Notes: generated by a model not told the origin, from the letters alone. DNA of 47,520 nt from Candidatus Kuenenbacteria bacterium (GCA_013202715.1 JABMRF010000043.1:1-47520), one strand, 5' to 3'; shown: positions 20,184 to 30,980, counted from the first letter of the stretch. Numbers and translations: made by a program.

Positions 20184-21089
20184 ATGAATAACCAATGTTC
20201 AATTTGCAGTTCAGATCAAATTTGCGCTGAGAGCACATGTCAGGATTATGAATATGATTATCCAGGAAACTTTAAATTTTACAAATGTTCAAAGTGTGGT
20301 TTATTTGAACTACAACCTCAACTTTCGACCGAACAGCTGTTAAAAGCGTATCCAGATGAATATCATGGTTATAATTATGAAGGAGTTGAATCAAAAATTT
20401 TTAATTTTTTACAAAACTTGAGACTAAAAAAACGGATTAAATTTTATAAAACATTAATAGGCAAGGAAGCAAAAATTTTAGATATTGGTTGCGGTGATGG
20501 TCATTACATGGACCATTTGAAGCAAAAAACCGGCTGGCAAATTACTGGCATTGAATTCAAAAAAGAGATTGCTGCTATCGGTCAAGAAAAAGGTAGGGAA
20601 ATTCTCACTGGAACCTTTGAAAACCTGGATTTTCCTGACACTCACTTTGATTTAATTATCATGAATCATTTAATTGAGCATGTACCTGATCCAGTTGCGT
20701 TATTAGCAAAAGCCAGACGTAAACTAAAGCCTGGTGGATATATTATCGGAGAATTGCCAAACGTTGATTCTTGGGACTATTATTGTTTTGGAAAACATTG
20801 GGGTGGTTTGCATGTTCCTAGGCATTTGTTCAACTTCACTCCCATAGCTTTGCGCAAAACCACAATCAAAGCAGGCTTTGATAATTGTAAAGTTTCTCAT
20901 GATTTAAACACCTCTCACTGGGCATTATCATTACAAAACTTATTACAATCAACAAAAACATTCAAAACAAAGTTACGCTTTGGTCGAACAAAATATTACA
21001 ACTTGCTCTTGATTGCCTTTATTCCAATAAATATTTTAGCAAAAGTATTCAAGAAATCTGGTATTATTAATTTCATAATAAAAAAATAA
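20184..21089 (+). CDS. class I SAM-dependent methyltransferase with N-terminal Zn-ribbon
   Basis: CSICSSDQIC...YKCSKCGLFELQP; KILDIGCGDGHYMDHL; FDLIIMNHLIEHVPDPVALL; KPGGYIIGELPN. Confidence 0.9.
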   Translation: MNNQCSICSSDQICAESTCQDYEYDYPGNFKFYKCSKCGLFELQPQLSTEQLLKAYPDEYHGYNYEGVESKIFNFLQNLRLKKRIKFYKTLIGKEAKILDIGCGDGHYMDHLKQKTGWQITGIEFKKEIAAIGQEKGREILTGTFENLDFPDTHFDLIIMNHLIEHVPDPVALLAKARRKLKPGGYIIGELPNVDSWDYYCFGKHWGGLHVPRHLFNFTPIALRKTTIKAGFDNCKVSHDLNTSHWALSLQNLLQSTKTFKTKLRFGRTKYYNLLLIAFIPINILAKVFKKSGIINFIIKK

Positions 21090-21090
21090 A

Positions 21091-22245
21091 ATGTTGCAAA
21101 AAAACGAGTCACAAAACCCAGTACTTTCTGTTGTTATGCCTTGCCTAAACGAAGAGGAAACAATAGGTGAGTGTATAAGAAAAATAAAACTTTCTTTTTC
21201 TGAATCTAATATTGATGGAGAGATTTTGGTTTGTGACAATGGTTCCACCGATCGCTCAGTGACTATTGCAACAGAGATGGGTGCGCGAGTGGTACATGAA
21301 CCAAAACGAGGTTATGGTAACGCTTATCAAACTGCTTTTAAAAATGCCAGAGGGAAATATTTTATAATGGCTGATGCTGATAATACTTACGACCTCTCAC
21401 AAATTCACCAATTTCTCAGTAAGCTAAATGATGGTTATGAATTTGTAACCGGAAGTCGCTATTTATCACCTGAAGGAAAGAAAAACATCGCTCGGTCTCA
21501 TAGAATTATTGGCAATCCTATGATCACCGCACTACTAAACTATTTTTTTGGTGTAAAGTACTCAGATGTTTACTGTGGTTACCGTGCTTTTACCAGAGAA
21601 GCTTACGAAAAAATAGCGCCAGTTAGTCCAGGTATGGAATTCAATCTTGAATTGGCAGTTAATGCCTGGAAATCCGGTCTCAAAATAACTGAAATCCCAA
21701 TTGTACTTGGTCCTCGAAAAGGCGTAGCTAAACTCCGAACAATGCGTGATGGTTGGCGCAGTCTCCGGATGATGCTTCTTTATTCTCCAAATAAAGTATT
21801 TTTGTGGCCAGGACTGTTTCTATTATTAACTGGTATTATAGCTCACCTTGTTTTGCTGATAGTCCCATTTTTTTACGATGGGCGATTTCCAGGAAACGTA
21901 ACTGCGATTTTTGCCACCATTTTTAGTGTTGTTGGATTTCAAATTTTGGCTCTTGGTCTGTATGCAAAAAGTTATTCTTGGAGTCGTCGTTTTGAAAAAG
22001 ACAACAAAGCATTGGATAAATTTTACAAATTTTTCAAACTGGAAACCGGGATTATACTTGGCGTAAGTATGCTACTTGCTGGACTTATAATAATTGGCTG
22101 GACAATTGTTCAATGGATCAACCTCGATTACTACCCAATACCTCATCCAGAATGGGTCTCATTTGCAGGTACACTTATTATTCTCGGGACAAATGTGTTA
22201 TTTTCATCTTTATTTATATCTGCCATGTCAATGAAAAAAAGTTAA
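21091..22245 (+). CDS. glycosyltransferase family 2 (DPM1/GtrB-like, with C-terminal TM helices)
   Basis: LSVVMPCLNEEETIGECIRKI...VCDNGSTDRSV...MADADNTYDLSQ; TM segments after ~residue 230. Confidence 0.93.
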   Translation: MLQKNESQNPVLSVVMPCLNEEETIGECIRKIKLSFSESNIDGEILVCDNGSTDRSVTIATEMGARVVHEPKRGYGNAYQTAFKNARGKYFIMADADNTYDLSQIHQFLSKLNDGYEFVTGSRYLSPEGKKNIARSHRIIGNPMITALLNYFFGVKYSDVYCGYRAFTREAYEKIAPVSPGMEFNLELAVNAWKSGLKITEIPIVLGPRKGVAKLRTMRDGWRSLRMMLLYSPNKVFLWPGLFLLLTGIIAHLVLLIVPFFYDGRFPGNVTAIFATIFSVVGFQILALGLYAKSYSWSRRFEKDNKALDKFYKFFKLETGIILGVSMLLAGLIIIGWTIVQWINLDYYPIPHPEWVSFAGTLIILGTNVLFSSLFISAMSMKKS

Positions 22246-22249
22246 TTCT

Positions 22250-22879
22250 ATGGACTCAAAAATAACTAAACTTAGCCTAAAGATTCACGAAGGATTTATA
22301 TATAATTATCGCGCTAAATCCCTAACAAAATACGTGAACCAACTACTGCCTAAAAATCAATCGTTGTTAGGACTTGATGTTGGTTGTGGCAATGGTGAAA
22401 TCAGCCACAATTTAACAATTCTAAAACCAGAAATTAAAATACAAGGTGCGGAAATAAATATATCGGAAAACAATTTTATTAAAGTTACAAAATTTGATGG
22501 AAAAAAATTACCTTTTGCGGATAATGAATTTGATTTTATTCTATTAGTTGATGTCCTACATCATATAAATGACTTTAATGAGTTGTTAAATGAATGTACG
22601 CGAGTTGCTAGTAATTTCATTTTGATAAAAGATCATATAGCTGAAACAAGGTGGGATCTGTTTCGTCTTCGAGTAATGGATTGGATTGGTAACTATTTTC
22701 AAAACGTACCTTTACCATACAATTATTTATCAAATAGTGAATGGGAACAATTATTTAAAAATAAAAATCTAAACAAACAGCAAATGATCAAACAGTTAAA
22801 AATTTATCCAAGGATATGTGATTTCCTGTTTAATAAAAATATTCATTTTGTTGCAAGGTTAAAATTAGATAACAACTAA
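22250..22879 (+). CDS. class I SAM-dependent methyltransferase
   Basis: LLGLDVGCGNGEISHNL; LPFADNEFDFILLVDVLHHINDFNELL. Confidence 0.85.
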   Translation: MDSKITKLSLKIHEGFIYNYRAKSLTKYVNQLLPKNQSLLGLDVGCGNGEISHNLTILKPEIKIQGAEINISENNFIKVTKFDGKKLPFADNEFDFILLVDVLHHINDFNELLNECTRVASNFILIKDHIAETRWDLFRLRVMDWIGNYFQNVPLPYNYLSNSEWEQLFKNKNLNKQQMIKQLKIYPRICDFLFNKNIHFVARLKLDNN

Positions 22880-22880
22880 T

Positions 22881-24791
22881 ATGCAAAACACAAAAAAATG
22901 GTTTGAAAAAATTAAGTCAATAAACAATCTCTGGCTATTGGTTTTAGTCATTTTAATTGTTATGGCCTATGTGCCTGTGCTTTTTAGCACGCCACACCCA
23001 TTTTATGACAGCTATGTACCTCCTGAAAACAATTGGTTTGACGTAATACTTAGAAGCTCATATTTACGTTTAAATGATTTACCTGGATTGGCCGAGCCAC
23101 TGTCTTCCGGGCCAGTAGGTGGCCATGATTATGTTTATACTTCTTTGAACATTTTCTCACAGTTGGTATATATTGTTCCGCTAGCATTAGTTGATATATT
23201 TGCAGATTTTTCCAACGAATACGTCTTTTTAATAGCCACTAGAATTTTAATGTTTTTGGTAAATGTACTTGCAATATATTCTTTGTATCGCTTACTTTTG
23301 CTGGTTTTTAGAAAAAGTAAATCCAATTTACGAATACTGTCATTATTGCTATTTGCCTCTTGGCCAATTTTAACTTTTCTTGATTCACCAAGATGGTTTC
23401 CTTTGATATTGTTGCTGACATCATTAGCAACTTATTGTTCAATAAAACTGATTGAACAATTTAATAAAAAATATTTTATTTGGAATTTAGTGCTATTATT
23501 TTCCTTAGCTTGCATTCATTATTATGGAATGGTTTTCGCAATCGCACTTAGTTTGTATCTCTTAATAGTAACTCAAAAAAAATTAAGGAAAAAAATTGCT
23601 CTTTTACTTTTGGTAGCAATACTTGGTGCCATTATTCACACAGCTCCTGTTTATTATTATACCCATAAATATGATCGAGTTGATGATACGGGAACTGGTT
23701 CTTCTGCAATTACTTACTATATAAAAAAATTGCCAGCCATATGGAAAACAGTAACCCTTGCCACTTTAGGAAAAAAGGAATTTCATGTAAACTTGCATGG
23801 AACAATTCCAAACATGCTGAGCGATGTTACAACTACTCTTTTGCCAACTCCACCTCAAAAATTTACAAAAACTAGAGAAGTTCTTGGTTTTCGTTGGTCG
23901 CGATGGTCAAATTATATGGGAGAAGGCAACTGGTACAAATACCAGCTGGCAATTGTTGGCTTTTTTTCTCAACTTGTTTTGTTAACTTTGTTTTTCTTTA
24001 TATTTTTTGGAAAGAAGTTTTTTAAAATTGTACTAAGATTAAAATTTTCACGCTTTCTCACTTTTTTACGTAATCAACAAAAAATAGATCCTGCTAAAAA
24101 AATATTGTATTTTATTGCAATCATCAACATACTACTGTACATATTTTTATTTTTTCGAATTGAACAGGAATTGCATGCTCGACACGGAATTTTATTTATT
24201 CCGTTAGCTATACTAATGGCAGAATTAATGTCCCGGATCTCAACAAACAGTTCTCTCAAGATTCGACAAATGATTTATTTAACAATTTTCATCGCAATGA
24301 GCCTGTTCTATCAAATTGACTCCAAACTTATAAAACCCCAAGCTCGACCTGATTATCAACCATACATGAATTTAGTTGAATGGAGCAGAAACAATACCAA
24401 CAATAGACAAATTTACTTTGACTTTAGTGATTACTATTATTTACCAGCTCAAGTAATGATCGATGGCCCAGTTCCTATGCGAACTTACGCTTATCCAAAC
24501 TTGACAAACAATTGGAGTTATGAGGAAACCTATGGTGATGAGTCAACATTAATAATTGGTATTTCAGCAGGCATGCTAGCTGATAAAGACAAGGAATTAA
24601 GTTCTAATTTTAGCGTTGGTAAAACTGTAACTTTGACTGATATACCGACAGGAACAATGGGAATTTATTATATGCCCAAAAGACCAAAAGACAGCAAAGT
24701 CAAGCTAGAATATTTTGAAAGAGTTGAAATCCCAGAAAAAAACCGTTTCATTTATTTTTACGCTGGTGAAATCTTTACAGATGTCGAATAA
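22881..24791 (+). CDS. multi-pass membrane protein, possibly GT-C type glycosyltransferase
   Basis: 636 aa, many hydrophobic segments, position inside a glycan cluster; no specific family recognised. Confidence 0.55.
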   Translation: MQNTKKWFEKIKSINNLWLLVLVILIVMAYVPVLFSTPHPFYDSYVPPENNWFDVILRSSYLRLNDLPGLAEPLSSGPVGGHDYVYTSLNIFSQLVYIVPLALVDIFADFSNEYVFLIATRILMFLVNVLAIYSLYRLLLLVFRKSKSNLRILSLLLFASWPILTFLDSPRWFPLILLLTSLATYCSIKLIEQFNKKYFIWNLVLLFSLACIHYYGMVFAIALSLYLLIVTQKKLRKKIALLLLVAILGAIIHTAPVYYYTHKYDRVDDTGTGSSAITYYIKKLPAIWKTVTLATLGKKEFHVNLHGTIPNMLSDVTTTLLPTPPQKFTKTREVLGFRWSRWSNYMGEGNWYKYQLAIVGFFSQLVLLTLFFFIFFGKKFFKIVLRLKFSRFLTFLRNQQKIDPAKKILYFIAIINILLYIFLFFRIEQELHARHGILFIPLAILMAELMSRISTNSSLKIRQMIYLTIFIAMSLFYQIDSKLIKPQARPDYQPYMNLVEWSRNNTNNRQIYFDFSDYYYLPAQVMIDGPVPMRTYAYPNLTNNWSYEETYGDESTLIIGISAGMLADKDKELSSNFSVGKTVTLTDIPTGTMGIYYMPKRPKDSKVKLEYFERVEIPEKNRFIYFYAGEIFTDVE

Positions 24792-24846
24792 ATTGCTAAA
24801 TTATAAACACTTAAGAGTCACGTGGGGGGTTAAAACAAAATGTATT

Positions 24847-27474
24847 ATGAAAAAAGCAATAGTTGTATTAATCAAGGGAAGAGCTGGTAGTGTTGGTTTT
24901 CCCGGAAAAAATACTTATCCAATTTTGGATCGACCATTAATGCGTTATCCAATGATGGCCGCGGAAAACTCTAAGCATGTAACCCATCTTTATTTTAGTA
25001 CAGAAGCTGAGGAGTACAAACAAATTGCACGCCAACACAATTGGAATGTAATTGACCGACCGCAAGAGCTGGCTTCCGCAACCGCTTTAAGCACAGATGT
25101 GTTTATTCATGCTTATGAATCTATTAAGGAAGATTTACAAAGGCAAGGTTATGAAATTGAATTTCTAGTTTTATTGATGTGCAATGCGCCAATGATTTTG
25201 GCACACCAAATAGATCAAGGTATTGAAATGCTGAGAAACGATCCTGAAGCGCACTCCGCTGTTACTGTTTCAAAATACAACATGTGGAGTCCTCTGCGAG
25301 CCAGAAAAGAAAATGAGCATGGATATTTAGATCCATTTGTGCCATTTGAAACCTTTGGTGATCCAAACACTATGAACTGTGATCGTGATTCCCAGGGTGA
25401 TGTTTGGTTTGCTGATATGGGAGTTAGCATTGTCCGCCCACATTGCATATCAAATATGGATGAAGGTTTATTGCCCCAAAAATGGATGGGCCAAAAAATA
25501 TTAGGAATTAAGCAAGAAAGAGGTTTTGATATTGACTATGAACATGATCTACCTTTGGTAGAAAATTGGTTAAAGGAAAAGGGCTTTTCTTCCGCAAGAA
25601 CTCCTTATGATTTTTCTAATTTGGAACTTCCGGTCAAACCTCACCTAAAAAACTTGGTACGAACCAAAAATCCAACTGAACCAAGATTAAATTTTTTACG
25701 TTTAGATAAAAATGAAAACATAACTGGCTTGGATGAACTATTTGTAAATAAATTTAAGAACGAGATAACTGCTGAATTCATATCAGCTTATCCTGAACTT
25801 GATCCATTGTACAAAAAATTAGCAAACCATTTAAAAGTTACTAACGATAATTTGTATATCACTGCTGGATCTGACGCGGCGATCAAAGCTACTTTTGAAG
25901 TTTTTGTTCAGCCAAGAGATAAAGTTTTGATTCTGGATCCAACCTACGCCATGTTTTATGTGTACACAAACATGTTCGAGGCTGAACTTATTCGAGTAGG
26001 GTACAATCCAGATTTAACTTTATCTGTTCAGAAAATTTTAGAACAAATCACTTTGCATAAACCAAAATTGATTTGTATTGCTAATCCCAACAGTCCGACT
26101 GGAACCATTCTTAGTTTAGATGAAGTCAACGAAATTATTAAACTAGCAGCTGAGCAGGGAAGTATTGTATTATTGGATGAAGCCTATTACCCATATCACG
26201 AGAAAACAGGAATAGATCTAATTAATCATTACCCAAACTTGTTAATCACTAGAACTTTTTCTAAAGCTTTAGGTTTAGCAAGTGCCAGAATTGGTTTTGC
26301 AGTAGCACACCCAAGAATGATTGAGTGTTTACACAAAGTCAGACCGATGTATGAAACCAATGCTTTTGCAGTTCGTTTTGCAGAAATGGTATTAGATAAT
26401 GAAAATTTAGTTACAGACCATTTAGTTGACCTAGAACAAGGCAAACAATATTTAATGGAAAAACTTGGAGAATTAGGTGTCAAATATCATCAAACCTATG
26501 CGAATTTTATAAATATTGATGTTGGCTCACAAGAAAAAAGTATTGCCATAGAGAAGTTTATGCATGATAATGGAATTTTGATAAAAGGTGGTTTTAGTGG
26601 TGTTTTAGAAAATTGCATCAGAATTAATTTCGGTAATGTGAATCAAATGCAACAATTTTTAGGTGTATTTCAACAAACTCTATCAAAAGAGAATAAAAAA
26701 GAGCATCCTTATGATGTCCCCGCTTTAGACAATTATTATTCACACAATCGTAATAGCTGGGACACGATGTATGAAACGGAAAGACAACTCTTTGAAAAAC
26801 TAAACATAGAAAACAACGGTCAATTAGGAAAAATTCTTGACGTTGGTTGCGCGTGTGGAGGACTGGCAATGGCTTTGTCAGAAAAATTTCAAATTCAAGA
26901 GTATCTTGGAATAGACATTGGTGCTCCGATGATCGCTTTGGCACCTTCGCTTTGCGCGGGACTTCACTTTGATCATAGTTTTATATGTGACAATATTTTA
27001 GATACTTGTAATTTAACCAAGGAATCCTTTGATCTTGTTACTTCATTGAGTTGCGCTGATTGGCATACTCAGACAAAAGAAATTATTGACACTTGCTGGG
27101 GATACGTAAAACCGGGTGGTTATTTAGTAATTTCACTAAGATTGACTACCGAGCCAGGGAGTCATACTCTCGATAAAAGCTATCAGTATGTCTGGTTTGA
27201 CGAAACAAAACCAATACCCAAAGATACACCGATTACGAACTATGTTGTTTTTAATGTAAAGGAGTTATTTGAACTTTTTGAAAATCATCTTCCAAATGCC
27301 AAAGAAATTCTTGATAATGGAACTTTTCATGCTCCTTCGTTTAGCAGTAGAACACCATATAATGAACTATATTTCTCTGTATTTGCAATAAGAAAGTCTC
27401 TTACTGAGAACGAAATAACAATCTATGAATCAAAAAACTGGCAAGAGGAATTTCTTAATAAACTAAAAAAATAA
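24847..27474 (+). CDS. NeuA-like cytidylyltransferase + class I/II PLP aminotransferase (HisC-like) + SAM methyltransferase fusion
   Basis: ATG 24847 (MKKAIVVLIKGRAGSVGFPGKNTYPILDRPLMRYPM); aminotransferase from ~25680 (NFLRLDKNENI...NPNSPTGTIL...DEAYYPY...RTFSKALGLASARIGF); methyltransferase from ~26700 (KILDVGCACGGLAMALSEKF). Confidence 0.9.
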   Translation: MKKAIVVLIKGRAGSVGFPGKNTYPILDRPLMRYPMMAAENSKHVTHLYFSTEAEEYKQIARQHNWNVIDRPQELASATALSTDVFIHAYESIKEDLQRQGYEIEFLVLLMCNAPMILAHQIDQGIEMLRNDPEAHSAVTVSKYNMWSPLRARKENEHGYLDPFVPFETFGDPNTMNCDRDSQGDVWFADMGVSIVRPHCISNMDEGLLPQKWMGQKILGIKQERGFDIDYEHDLPLVENWLKEKGFSSARTPYDFSNLELPVKPHLKNLVRTKNPTEPRLNFLRLDKNENITGLDELFVNKFKNEITAEFISAYPELDPLYKKLANHLKVTNDNLYITAGSDAAIKATFEVFVQPRDKVLILDPTYAMFYVYTNMFEAELIRVGYNPDLTLSVQKILEQITLHKPKLICIANPNSPTGTILSLDEVNEIIKLAAEQGSIVLLDEAYYPYHEKTGIDLINHYPNLLITRTFSKALGLASARIGFAVAHPRMIECLHKVRPMYETNAFAVRFAEMVLDNENLVTDHLVDLEQGKQYLMEKLGELGVKYHQTYANFINIDVGSQEKSIAIEKFMHDNGILIKGGFSGVLENCIRINFGNVNQMQQFLGVFQQTLSKENKKEHPYDVPALDNYYSHNRNSWDTMYETERQLFEKLNIENNGQLGKILDVGCACGGLAMALSEKFQIQEYLGIDIGAPMIALAPSLCAGLHFDHSFICDNILDTCNLTKESFDLVTSLSCADWHTQTKEIIDTCWGYVKPGGYLVISLRLTTEPGSHTLDKSYQYVWFDETKPIPKDTPITNYVVFNVKELFELFENHLPNAKEILDNGTFHAPSFSSRTPYNELYFSVFAIRKSLTENEITIYESKNWQEEFLNKLKK

Positions 27475-27480
27475 ATTCAT

Positions 27481-28437
27481 ATGAAAGCAATAGTTTTCGG
27501 CGGTTCCGGCTTTCTCGGAAGCCATGTTGCGGACACCTTGACCAAGAGTGGTTACGATGTAACAATTTTCGATATAAATGAATCTGAACATTTGTTGGAT
27601 AATCAAAAAATGATTATTAGTGATATTACAAACTTAGAGATGGTAAAGCAGGCAGTAAAAGATACTTCTGTCGTATACAATTTTGCTGGAATAGCTGATT
27701 TGGATAAAGCTTGCGAAGCACCACTTGAAACAATCAAACTCAATATTCTTGGTAATGCGCACATTCTGGAAGCCATCAAAAATGAGCAAATAAAAAGATA
27801 TATTTTTGCTTCTTCTGTATATGTTTATAGTGCAACTGGTTCGTTTTACCGCTCTAGCAAACAAGCGTGCGAAGCCTATATTGATGATTATTCAAGAAAA
27901 TATGATATTCCATACACAATACTCCGTTATGGCTCTTTATATGGCCCAAGGGCTGACAACAGCAATCCTATTTATCGCTTACTTAAAAAAAGTTTACAGG
28001 ACCAGCGGATCTCTCACTGGGGATCCGGCGAAGAAACAAGAGAGTACATTCATGTTGAGGATGCGGCTCGATGCTCAGTAGAAATACTAAAAGATAATTT
28101 TGCTAATGAACACATAATTCTTACAGGTCACCATCCCATAAAATCGAAAGAATTAATTTACATGATTAAAGAAGTCCTTGGAAACAAATTTCCAGTGGAA
28201 TTCAGAAACGAAGAATGTGGCGGTCATTATTTAATAACACCATATTCATATTCCCCAAAAATAGCCAGAAAATACATAAGTACACATTACCTTGATATGG
28301 GGCAAGGTATAATGCAATGCATTGAAAACATCCACAATGAGCTTGGACACCATGAACTTCCAAACACATCCTTATCACAAGCAAATCCTCAAAAAAATCA
28401 TATTCAAAACAACAATATGACAACTTTGAATATGTAA
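27481..28437 (+). CDS. NAD-dependent epimerase/dehydratase family protein
   Basis: MKAIVFGGSGFLGSHVADTL; FASSVYVYSATGSFYRSSKQACE (YxxxK region); YGSLYGPRAD. Confidence 0.92.
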   Translation: MKAIVFGGSGFLGSHVADTLTKSGYDVTIFDINESEHLLDNQKMIISDITNLEMVKQAVKDTSVVYNFAGIADLDKACEAPLETIKLNILGNAHILEAIKNEQIKRYIFASSVYVYSATGSFYRSSKQACEAYIDDYSRKYDIPYTILRYGSLYGPRADNSNPIYRLLKKSLQDQRISHWGSGEETREYIHVEDAARCSVEILKDNFANEHIILTGHHPIKSKELIYMIKEVLGNKFPVEFRNEECGGHYLITPYSYSPKIARKYISTHYLDMGQGIMQCIENIHNELGHHELPNTSLSQANPQKNHIQNNNMTTLNM

Positions 28438-28561
28438 AATCCCAAGTCTGAATGCGGACAAATTCAATTAGCAGAAAAGTTTGATGAACAGGGGAGTAGA
28501 ATTTTTAATGAATATCAAGAACGATTTCGAAATGACTTTTTAAACTAGTATAAAAAAACAA

Positions 28562-29863
28562 ATGCAAAAACTAAAACAAATTTTAAGTGAAATTATATTA
28601 AGAAAAAAGTTTTACCAAACAAATATTTTTTCTGGAACAACTTCATTTTCTGAAGTTTATATTGCGCTTAGGAACATATTTAAACGTAAACTAACTTATA
28701 GTCATTTTATTGATGAATATGAACACAAATTTGCACAAAAGCTTGGAGTTCAAAACAGTTTTTCATTTTTAACTGGCAGAATGGCCTTATACGCAATACT
28801 TGAATCGCTATACATTAAAAAGGGCGATGAAATAATACTTCCTGCATTTACCTGTGTTGTTGTTCCAAATGCAATTATCTACTTGGGGGCTATTCCAGTT
28901 TACTGTGATATTGAGACTGAACGATTTGGTCCAGATCCGAAAAGCATTGAACAAAAAATTAGTCCAAAGACAAAAGCAATTCTTGCTCAACATACCTTTG
29001 GCATTCCGTGTTTAATTCAAGAAATTAACGAACTTGGAAAAAAATATGATATACCTGTTATTGAAGATTGTGCGCATTCACTAGGCGCTAAAGTTGATGG
29101 CAAAATACTAGGAACACTTGGCACTGCATCATTTTTCTCTACTGATCATACAAAGGTTATATCGACAGGTGTTGGAGGAGTAGCATTAGGATTGGAACCA
29201 AAATGCGATAAAAACATAAAATCAATCCAGGAAAAAGCAAGCTATTTGACAAAAAAACAAATTCGTCACCAACTCATTACTTTTGTTGTTTTTCACATAC
29301 TAACTCATCCACGAATTTATTGGCTAAGTAAATATTTTTTAGCTGGTTTAATAAAAACTAAGCTTGCTTTCTTTATTACAGACTATTTATCACTTACCAA
29401 ACCATCTGCGTATCCTTTTCCTGCGCGTCTGGATAGTACCCATTCACAGATTGGTATTTCCCAACTAGAAAAGCTAGAAAGCAATTTGAAACAACGAAAT
29501 TCAATTGCTAAAAAGTTTGAGGATATCACAAAGGCCAATGCCAGCATATTTGCTAATGAAAAACTTGAGAATGTTTGGCTTCGTTATCCAATCTTAGTTG
29601 AAAATCGTGATGAGTTTCTAAAAGATACTTTTAAAAATTATGATTGCGGGATTTGGTTTACAACGGTTACAGAATGTCGCAAATCAAATTTTCATGAAGT
29701 GAACTACCAAAAAGGTTCATGCCCAATTGCGGAAAAAGTCACAAACCAAATTGTCAGTCTACCTACACATTTTCGTATGAAACCCTTGGAACCATTATTA
29801 ACCATGTTGGCAAAACTAAAGAAAAATAATAATAACACCTTTACATATGTCAGAAATAAATAA
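28562..29863 (+). CDS. DegT/DnrJ/EryC1/StrS family aminotransferase-like protein
   Basis: FLTGRMALYAILESLYIKKGDEIILPAFTCVVVPNAIIYLGAIPVYCDIE; VIEDCAHSLGAKVDGKILGTLGTASFFSTDHTKVISTGVGG. Confidence 0.88.
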   Translation: MQKLKQILSEIILRKKFYQTNIFSGTTSFSEVYIALRNIFKRKLTYSHFIDEYEHKFAQKLGVQNSFSFLTGRMALYAILESLYIKKGDEIILPAFTCVVVPNAIIYLGAIPVYCDIETERFGPDPKSIEQKISPKTKAILAQHTFGIPCLIQEINELGKKYDIPVIEDCAHSLGAKVDGKILGTLGTASFFSTDHTKVISTGVGGVALGLEPKCDKNIKSIQEKASYLTKKQIRHQLITFVVFHILTHPRIYWLSKYFLAGLIKTKLAFFITDYLSLTKPSAYPFPARLDSTHSQIGISQLEKLESNLKQRNSIAKKFEDITKANASIFANEKLENVWLRYPILVENRDEFLKDTFKNYDCGIWFTTVTECRKSNFHEVNYQKGSCPIAEKVTNQIVSLPTHFRMKPLEPLLTMLAKLKKNNNNTFTYVRNK

Positions 29864-30980
29864 AATTCGACTGTCAAAATCCGTAGTAGGAAAGGATGAG
29901 GCAGATGCTGTAAGTAAAATCATTATTGAAAATGGTTACCTTGGGATGGGAGCTCCTGTGCAAGAATTTGAAAACAAAATACAAGCATATCTAAAGACTG
30001 ACAACAAAGTGATTTGTGTAAATTCAGGTACAGCAGCCCTACATTTAGCCTTAATGAGCTTAAATTTAGATCCAGGAGATGAAGTTCTTGTTCAATCTCT
30101 AACCTTTGCTGCTTGCTTTCAAGCAATTTCAGCTGCGGGTTTGAAACCTATTCCTTGTGAGATTTATCCTGAAACATGCACAATAGATTTGCAAGATGCA
30201 GAAAAAAGAATAACGAAAAAAACAAAAGCAATCATGCCAATACATTATGCGAGTAGAACTGGTGACCTTGATAAAATTTATGAATTTGCAAAAAAACACA
30301 ATCTGAGGGTTATAGAAGATGCAGCTCATGCTTTCGGCACGATTTGCAAGGAGAAAAAGGTTGGCTCACTTGGAGACATAACTTGCTTTAGCTTTGACGG
30401 AATAAAAAACATCACTTCTGGAGAAGGTGGTGCAATCGTTACAAAAGATCCAGCAGTTATACAGTATTGCCAAGATGCTCGTTTGTTAGGTATTCAAAAG
30501 GATACAGAAAAAAGAGTTACTGGAAATAGAAGTTGGGAGTTTGATATCAAGCATCAGGGATACCGTTTTCACATGAGTAACATTTTTGCTGCCATTGGTT
30601 TAGTTCAATTAAGCAGATTGGATAATGAATTTAAACCAAAAAGACAACAGTTGGCAACGCAATATTATTCAGAATTACAAAACATTACAAAAATACAACT
30701 GTTTGAAAATGATTTTGACAGAATATTACCGCACATTTTTCCAATTAGAATTTTAAATAGTAAAAGGGATGCTTTGCGTCAACATCTACTTGAAAATAAT
30801 ATAGAGTGCGGTATTCATTATTACCCAAATCATTTATTAAGTTACTTTAAAGTTAACAATGAAAGGTTGTCTATAACCGAAGAGGTTTATTCTCAGTTAT
30901 TAAGTCTACCTCTTCATCCAGAAATAACTAATAATCAACAGGAATTCATAATTAATAAAATTAAACAATTTTTTATATAA
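29847..30980 (+). CDS. DegT/DnrJ/EryC1/StrS family aminotransferase
   Basis: VNSGTAALHLALMSLNLDPGDEVLVQSLTFAACFQAI; VIEDAAHAFG; CFSFDGIKNITSGEGGAIV (PLP lysine). Confidence 0.96.
   Translation: MSEINKIRLSKSVVGKDEADAVSKIIIENGYLGMGAPVQEFENKIQAYLKTDNKVICVNSGTAALHLALMSLNLDPGDEVLVQSLTFAACFQAISAAGLKPIPCEIYPETCTIDLQDAEKRITKKTKAIMPIHYASRTGDLDKIYEFAKKHNLRVIEDAAHAFGTICKEKKVGSLGDITCFSFDGIKNITSGEGGAIVTKDPAVIQYCQDARLLGIQKDTEKRVTGNRSWEFDIKHQGYRFHMSNIFAAIGLVQLSRLDNEFKPKRQQLATQYYSELQNITKIQLFENDFDRILPHIFPIRILNSKRDALRQHLLENNIECGIHYYPNHLLSYFKVNNERLSITEEVYSQLLSLPLHPEITNNQQEFIINKIKQFFI

Noticed and set aside
26624-26944. Minus-strand 106-aa ORF and the other 60-103 aa minus-strand ORFs in the track
   Set aside because: All lie antisense to well-supported + strand genes with recognisable domains; no independent family signal.
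27806-28081. Overlapping + strand ORF of 91 aa (also 11311..11538, 15857..16066, 18342..18524, 43045..43245)
   Set aside because: Alternative frames inside confident CDSs; sequences do not look like real proteins.
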